A DNA stretch of 64,000 bases, from the NCBI RefSeq assembly GCF_900167935.1, contig NZ_FUYL01000006.1:1-64000 (forward strand), read 5' to 3'. The notes beneath the pieces were generated by a model that saw only the letters and a list, made by a program, of their open reading frames with translations, searched no databases and was not told the DNA's origin. A program made the position numbers and the translations under genes. Position 1 is the first letter of the stretch. Every line of letters starts with the position of its first letter. The DNA comes from Maribacter arcticus (GTDB lineage Bacteria; Bacteroidota; Bacteroidia; Flavobacteriales; Flavobacteriaceae). This document shows, piece by piece, positions 61,967 to 64,000 of the stretch.

Positions 61967-64000
61967 ATGAGATATATATTTAATCAAGTTTACATAATTG
62001 GGGCATTTTGCTTATTGGTCTCGTGCACGGCCATGGGTCAAAAGTTCAATACTCATGAAGTAAAATCTGGCGAAACTTTGGAAAGCATTTCTAAGTTGTA
62101 CGGAGTTACACCTGCTAATATACTTCAGTATAATAAAGAGATAAAACAAGGTCAGCAATTAAGACCTAATACTATTTTGGTGGTGCCAGGAGCTAAAATT
62201 GCTGCTAAGCCTGCTACTTCAGTTTCTGGTATTGCTAACAATAATATACAAGATTCTATTATTACAAGAGAACCAATTGGTTATACGACCCATAGAGTTA
62301 GGAAAAAGGAAACTATTTTCGGTATAACGCAACAATATAAAATTACTGAAGAAGAGCTTAAAAAATATAATACCCAATTATATGCGTCTCCATTACAGAA
62401 AAAGATGGAGTTGCGTATACCTAAGTATAGGGCTCCAAACAAAGAAGAGATTGGGTTGAATGAAAATGATTTTGAAAAATATATTGTAGCACAAAAGGAA
62501 ACGCGATGGAGTATTGCTCATAAATATGGAATTACTATTGATAGTATGTTGGTGCTAAACCCGGGTTTATCTAAAACCAATAATTATCTTTCTGAAGGAT
62601 ATGAGCTTTTGATGCCTAAAATTGCAGGTAGTAGTGTTCAAAATCAGGTAACCCAAATATATACTTCATATACGGTACCAGCTAAGATGAATTTTTATCG
62701 ATTAGAGCAAGAATTCGGTGTAAAGTCAGATGAAATAGTTCGTTTAAATCCTGAAATTACAGAACGTGGCGGATTAAAAGAAGGCATGGTAATTCGTATT
62801 CCTGAGCAGAAAGTAGAGACAGGGGTTATAAATACTGATAATTATATTTTCTATGAGGTTAAGCCAAAGCAAAATGAGTTTAGGTTAACTAGAAAATTTG
62901 GAATGACCTGGGCAGAATTGGTACAATTGAATCCCGATTTAAAAGGCGGTCTAAAAGCAGGTATGGTTCTAAAATTACCAAAAGATAAAGTAGGTGATTT
63001 TGAAGTGAAGAATTCTTTGGTATTAGATAAGGTAAACTTAATTGATAGTATTAATGTTGCCATGGTGCCTAAAATATTATTCTTGTTGCCTTTTCGATTA
63101 GATAAGTTGAATTTGAGTGATAAGGAAGCAGTTGAGAAGGCTATTGATTCTAGAAAAGATATAAAATATAGTTTAGGTCTTTATTCAGGCGCATTAGTGG
63201 CAATTGACTCATTGAAATCTTTAGGGGTTTCAGTCGATATAAAAACGTTTGATAATCAATTAGATTTGGTTAAAACGAAGCAGATATTGCAAGGCGAGCA
63301 GTTAGGTGGGTATAGTGCCGTTTTTGGTCCTTTAGATATACCATCGTTAAAGGAAACTGCCGTACAAGCGGCTAAATTTAATATACCTGTGGTAGCGCCT
63401 ATACCTGCAAAAAGTGACATAAGTTTAAATAATGTTTTCTTCTCTTATACCGATGAAGAGGTGTTGTTAAAGCATTTGTTAGATTATGTTGAAACCAAGC
63501 ATGAGGAAGAAACAATATTGATTATTGCAGATGAAAACAGTAAAGTAGAACAAACTGCTATTCTAAAACGTTTTCCGAATGCTAAAGTGGTTGTTGTAAA
63601 GGAAGAAGAAAAGAATATAGGTATTAATAGAGATAAGCTACAAACACTACTTTCAGATAAAGTTCCTAACTGGGTATTTGTTGAATCTGATAATTATAAG
63701 TTGATAGCAAGTGTAGTGTCAATTTTAAATTCTTTCAACAATACTGCTTTTGATGCTGTGTTAGGCAAAGATAAAGTCAGCGTTCGAATGTTTACAACAG
63801 ATATGAACTCTGCTTTTGAGAATGATGTTATATCAAATACCCATTTATCAAATTTAAATTTTACGTATCCTTCGGTAAATCGTCAAGTAGCGAATAATTC
63901 ATTTGTTGAGCGTTACAGAAAACGTTTTGGGGATGATCCAGACAGATATGCAATTAGAGGATTTGACCTAACGTTTGATTTATTATTGAAGTTGGCTTAT
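61967..64000 (+). CDS. Lipoprotein with five LysM domains and periplasmic-binding-protein-like domain (3' end outside window)
   Basis: The frame runs from ATG 61967 to the end of the window without a stop (678 codons seen). A signal sequence with Cys20-type lipobox (LVSC) is likely. Five LysM modules follow at about residues 26-73, 105-152, 165-216, 230-275 and 288-330 (the first begins HEVKSGETLESISKLYGVTP). Residues ~355 onward resemble a type 1 periplasmic-binding fold (LFLLPFRLDKLNLSDKEAVE, LGLYSGALVAIDSLKSLGV, FGDDPDRYAIRGFDLTFDLL). It should bind peptidoglycan at the cell envelope. The gene starts 1 base after the guaA stop. Confidence 0.9.
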   Translation, partial: MRYIFNQVYIIGAFCLLVSCTAMGQKFNTHEVKSGETLESISKLYGVTPANILQYNKEIKQGQQLRPNTILVVPGAKIAAKPATSVSGIANNNIQDSIITREPIGYTTHRVRKKETIFGITQQYKITEEELKKYNTQLYASPLQKKMELRIPKYRAPNKEEIGLNENDFEKYIVAQKETRWSIAHKYGITIDSMLVLNPGLSKTNNYLSEGYELLMPKIAGSSVQNQVTQIYTSYTVPAKMNFYRLEQEFGVKSDEIVRLNPEITERGGLKEGMVIRIPEQKVETGVINTDNYIFYEVKPKQNEFRLTRKFGMTWAELVQLNPDLKGGLKAGMVLKLPKDKVGDFEVKNSLVLDKVNLIDSINVAMVPKILFLLPFRLDKLNLSDKEAVEKAIDSRKDIKYSLGLYSGALVAIDSLKSLGVSVDIKTFDNQLDLVKTKQILQGEQLGGYSAVFGPLDIPSLKETAVQAAKFNIPVVAPIPAKSDISLNNVFFSYTDEEVLLKHLLDYVETKHEEETILIIADENSKVEQTAILKRFPNAKVVVVKEEEKNIGINRDKLQTLLSDKVPNWVFVESDNYKLIASVVSILNSFNNTAFDAVLGKDKVSVRMFTTDMNSAFENDVISNTHLSNLNFTYPSVNRQVANNSFVERYRKRFGDDPDRYAIRGFDLTFDLLLKLAY

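Noticed and set aside
1-64000. CRISPR array, tRNA/rRNA, IS element, integrase or defence system
   Set aside because: No regular direct repeats with spacers, no transposase, recombinase, nuclease-helicase or tRNA-like cloverleaf was recognised on either strand.

Overview
The window is a stretch of ordinary chromosome from a low-GC member of the Bacteroidota, most likely a marine Flavobacteriaceae species. The grounds are: a type IX secretion/gliding-type surface protein followed by a PorP/SprF-family protein; the small flavobacterial protein encoded after rpmB-rpmG; bacillithiol synthesis (bshC); two tandem DUF5916 outer-membrane proteins; the Bacteroidota-type -7 promoter box TAnnTTTG in front of many genes; and very AT-rich intergenic DNA. 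I see no rRNA, tRNA, CRISPR, prophage, insertion sequence or integrase.

Layout. 1-3712: the end of a large repeat-rich surface protein, a calcium-repeat surface protein with a gliding-type C-terminal domain, and a PorP/SprF-like partner. 3783-6087: idi, a pterin synthase, manA and a small conserved protein. 6172-16987, all minus strand: a lipoprotein, a DUF819 membrane protein, a HAD phosphatase, two paralogous 732-residue DUF5916 proteins, a 55-residue ribbon-helix-helix protein, an SPFH protein and a class A penicillin-binding protein. 17077-22915: S1/P1 nuclease, DUF2805 protein, AraC regulator, a secreted protein, DoxX, a DUF885 hydrolase and a MOSC protein. 23074-25512: a sodium:solute symporter followed by myo-inositol oxygenase, probably an inositol-to-glucuronate uptake and entry module. 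25586-31704: htpG, a gene-poor stretch with a candidate small RNA, a TetR-like regulator with an ABC1 kinase, a FabH-like enzyme and a CoA-binding protein. 31713-42073: a second symporter, an M20 peptidase, recR, a 2-oxoacid dehydrogenase E2, a barrel-like protein, an exonuclease, a fumarylacetoacetase-family protein, an Hpt protein, cinA and the rpmB-rpmG-DUF4295 operon. 42160-49791: ftsY, a DUF2911 gene broken by one in-frame TAG, an amidase lipoprotein, a Tat-type phosphoesterase, a nitroreductase, a serine hydrolase and rimO. 49868-56729, minus strand: a barrel-gene remnant, DUF3999, DUF2339, DUF4177 and an M14 peptidase. 56901-64000: bshC, a flavin-binding protein, a region with two tandem terminator hairpins, a SIMPL protein, guaA and a five-LysM lipoprotein cut by the window end.

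Most of the window is housekeeping. The least explained signals are intergenic. First, there may be a family of short terminator-capped transcripts: 27665-27772 and 59467-59543 share a pre-terminator sequence, with weaker relatives at 59324-59415 and on the minus strand near 31142-31330. Second, a perfect 11-bp inverted repeat lies directly upstream of the SPFH gene, whose downstream neighbour encodes a small ribbon-helix-helix protein. Third, the guaA promoter box lies so close to its start codon that the mRNA may be leaderless. Two decayed genes (43119-44000 and 49868-50218) are also visible.
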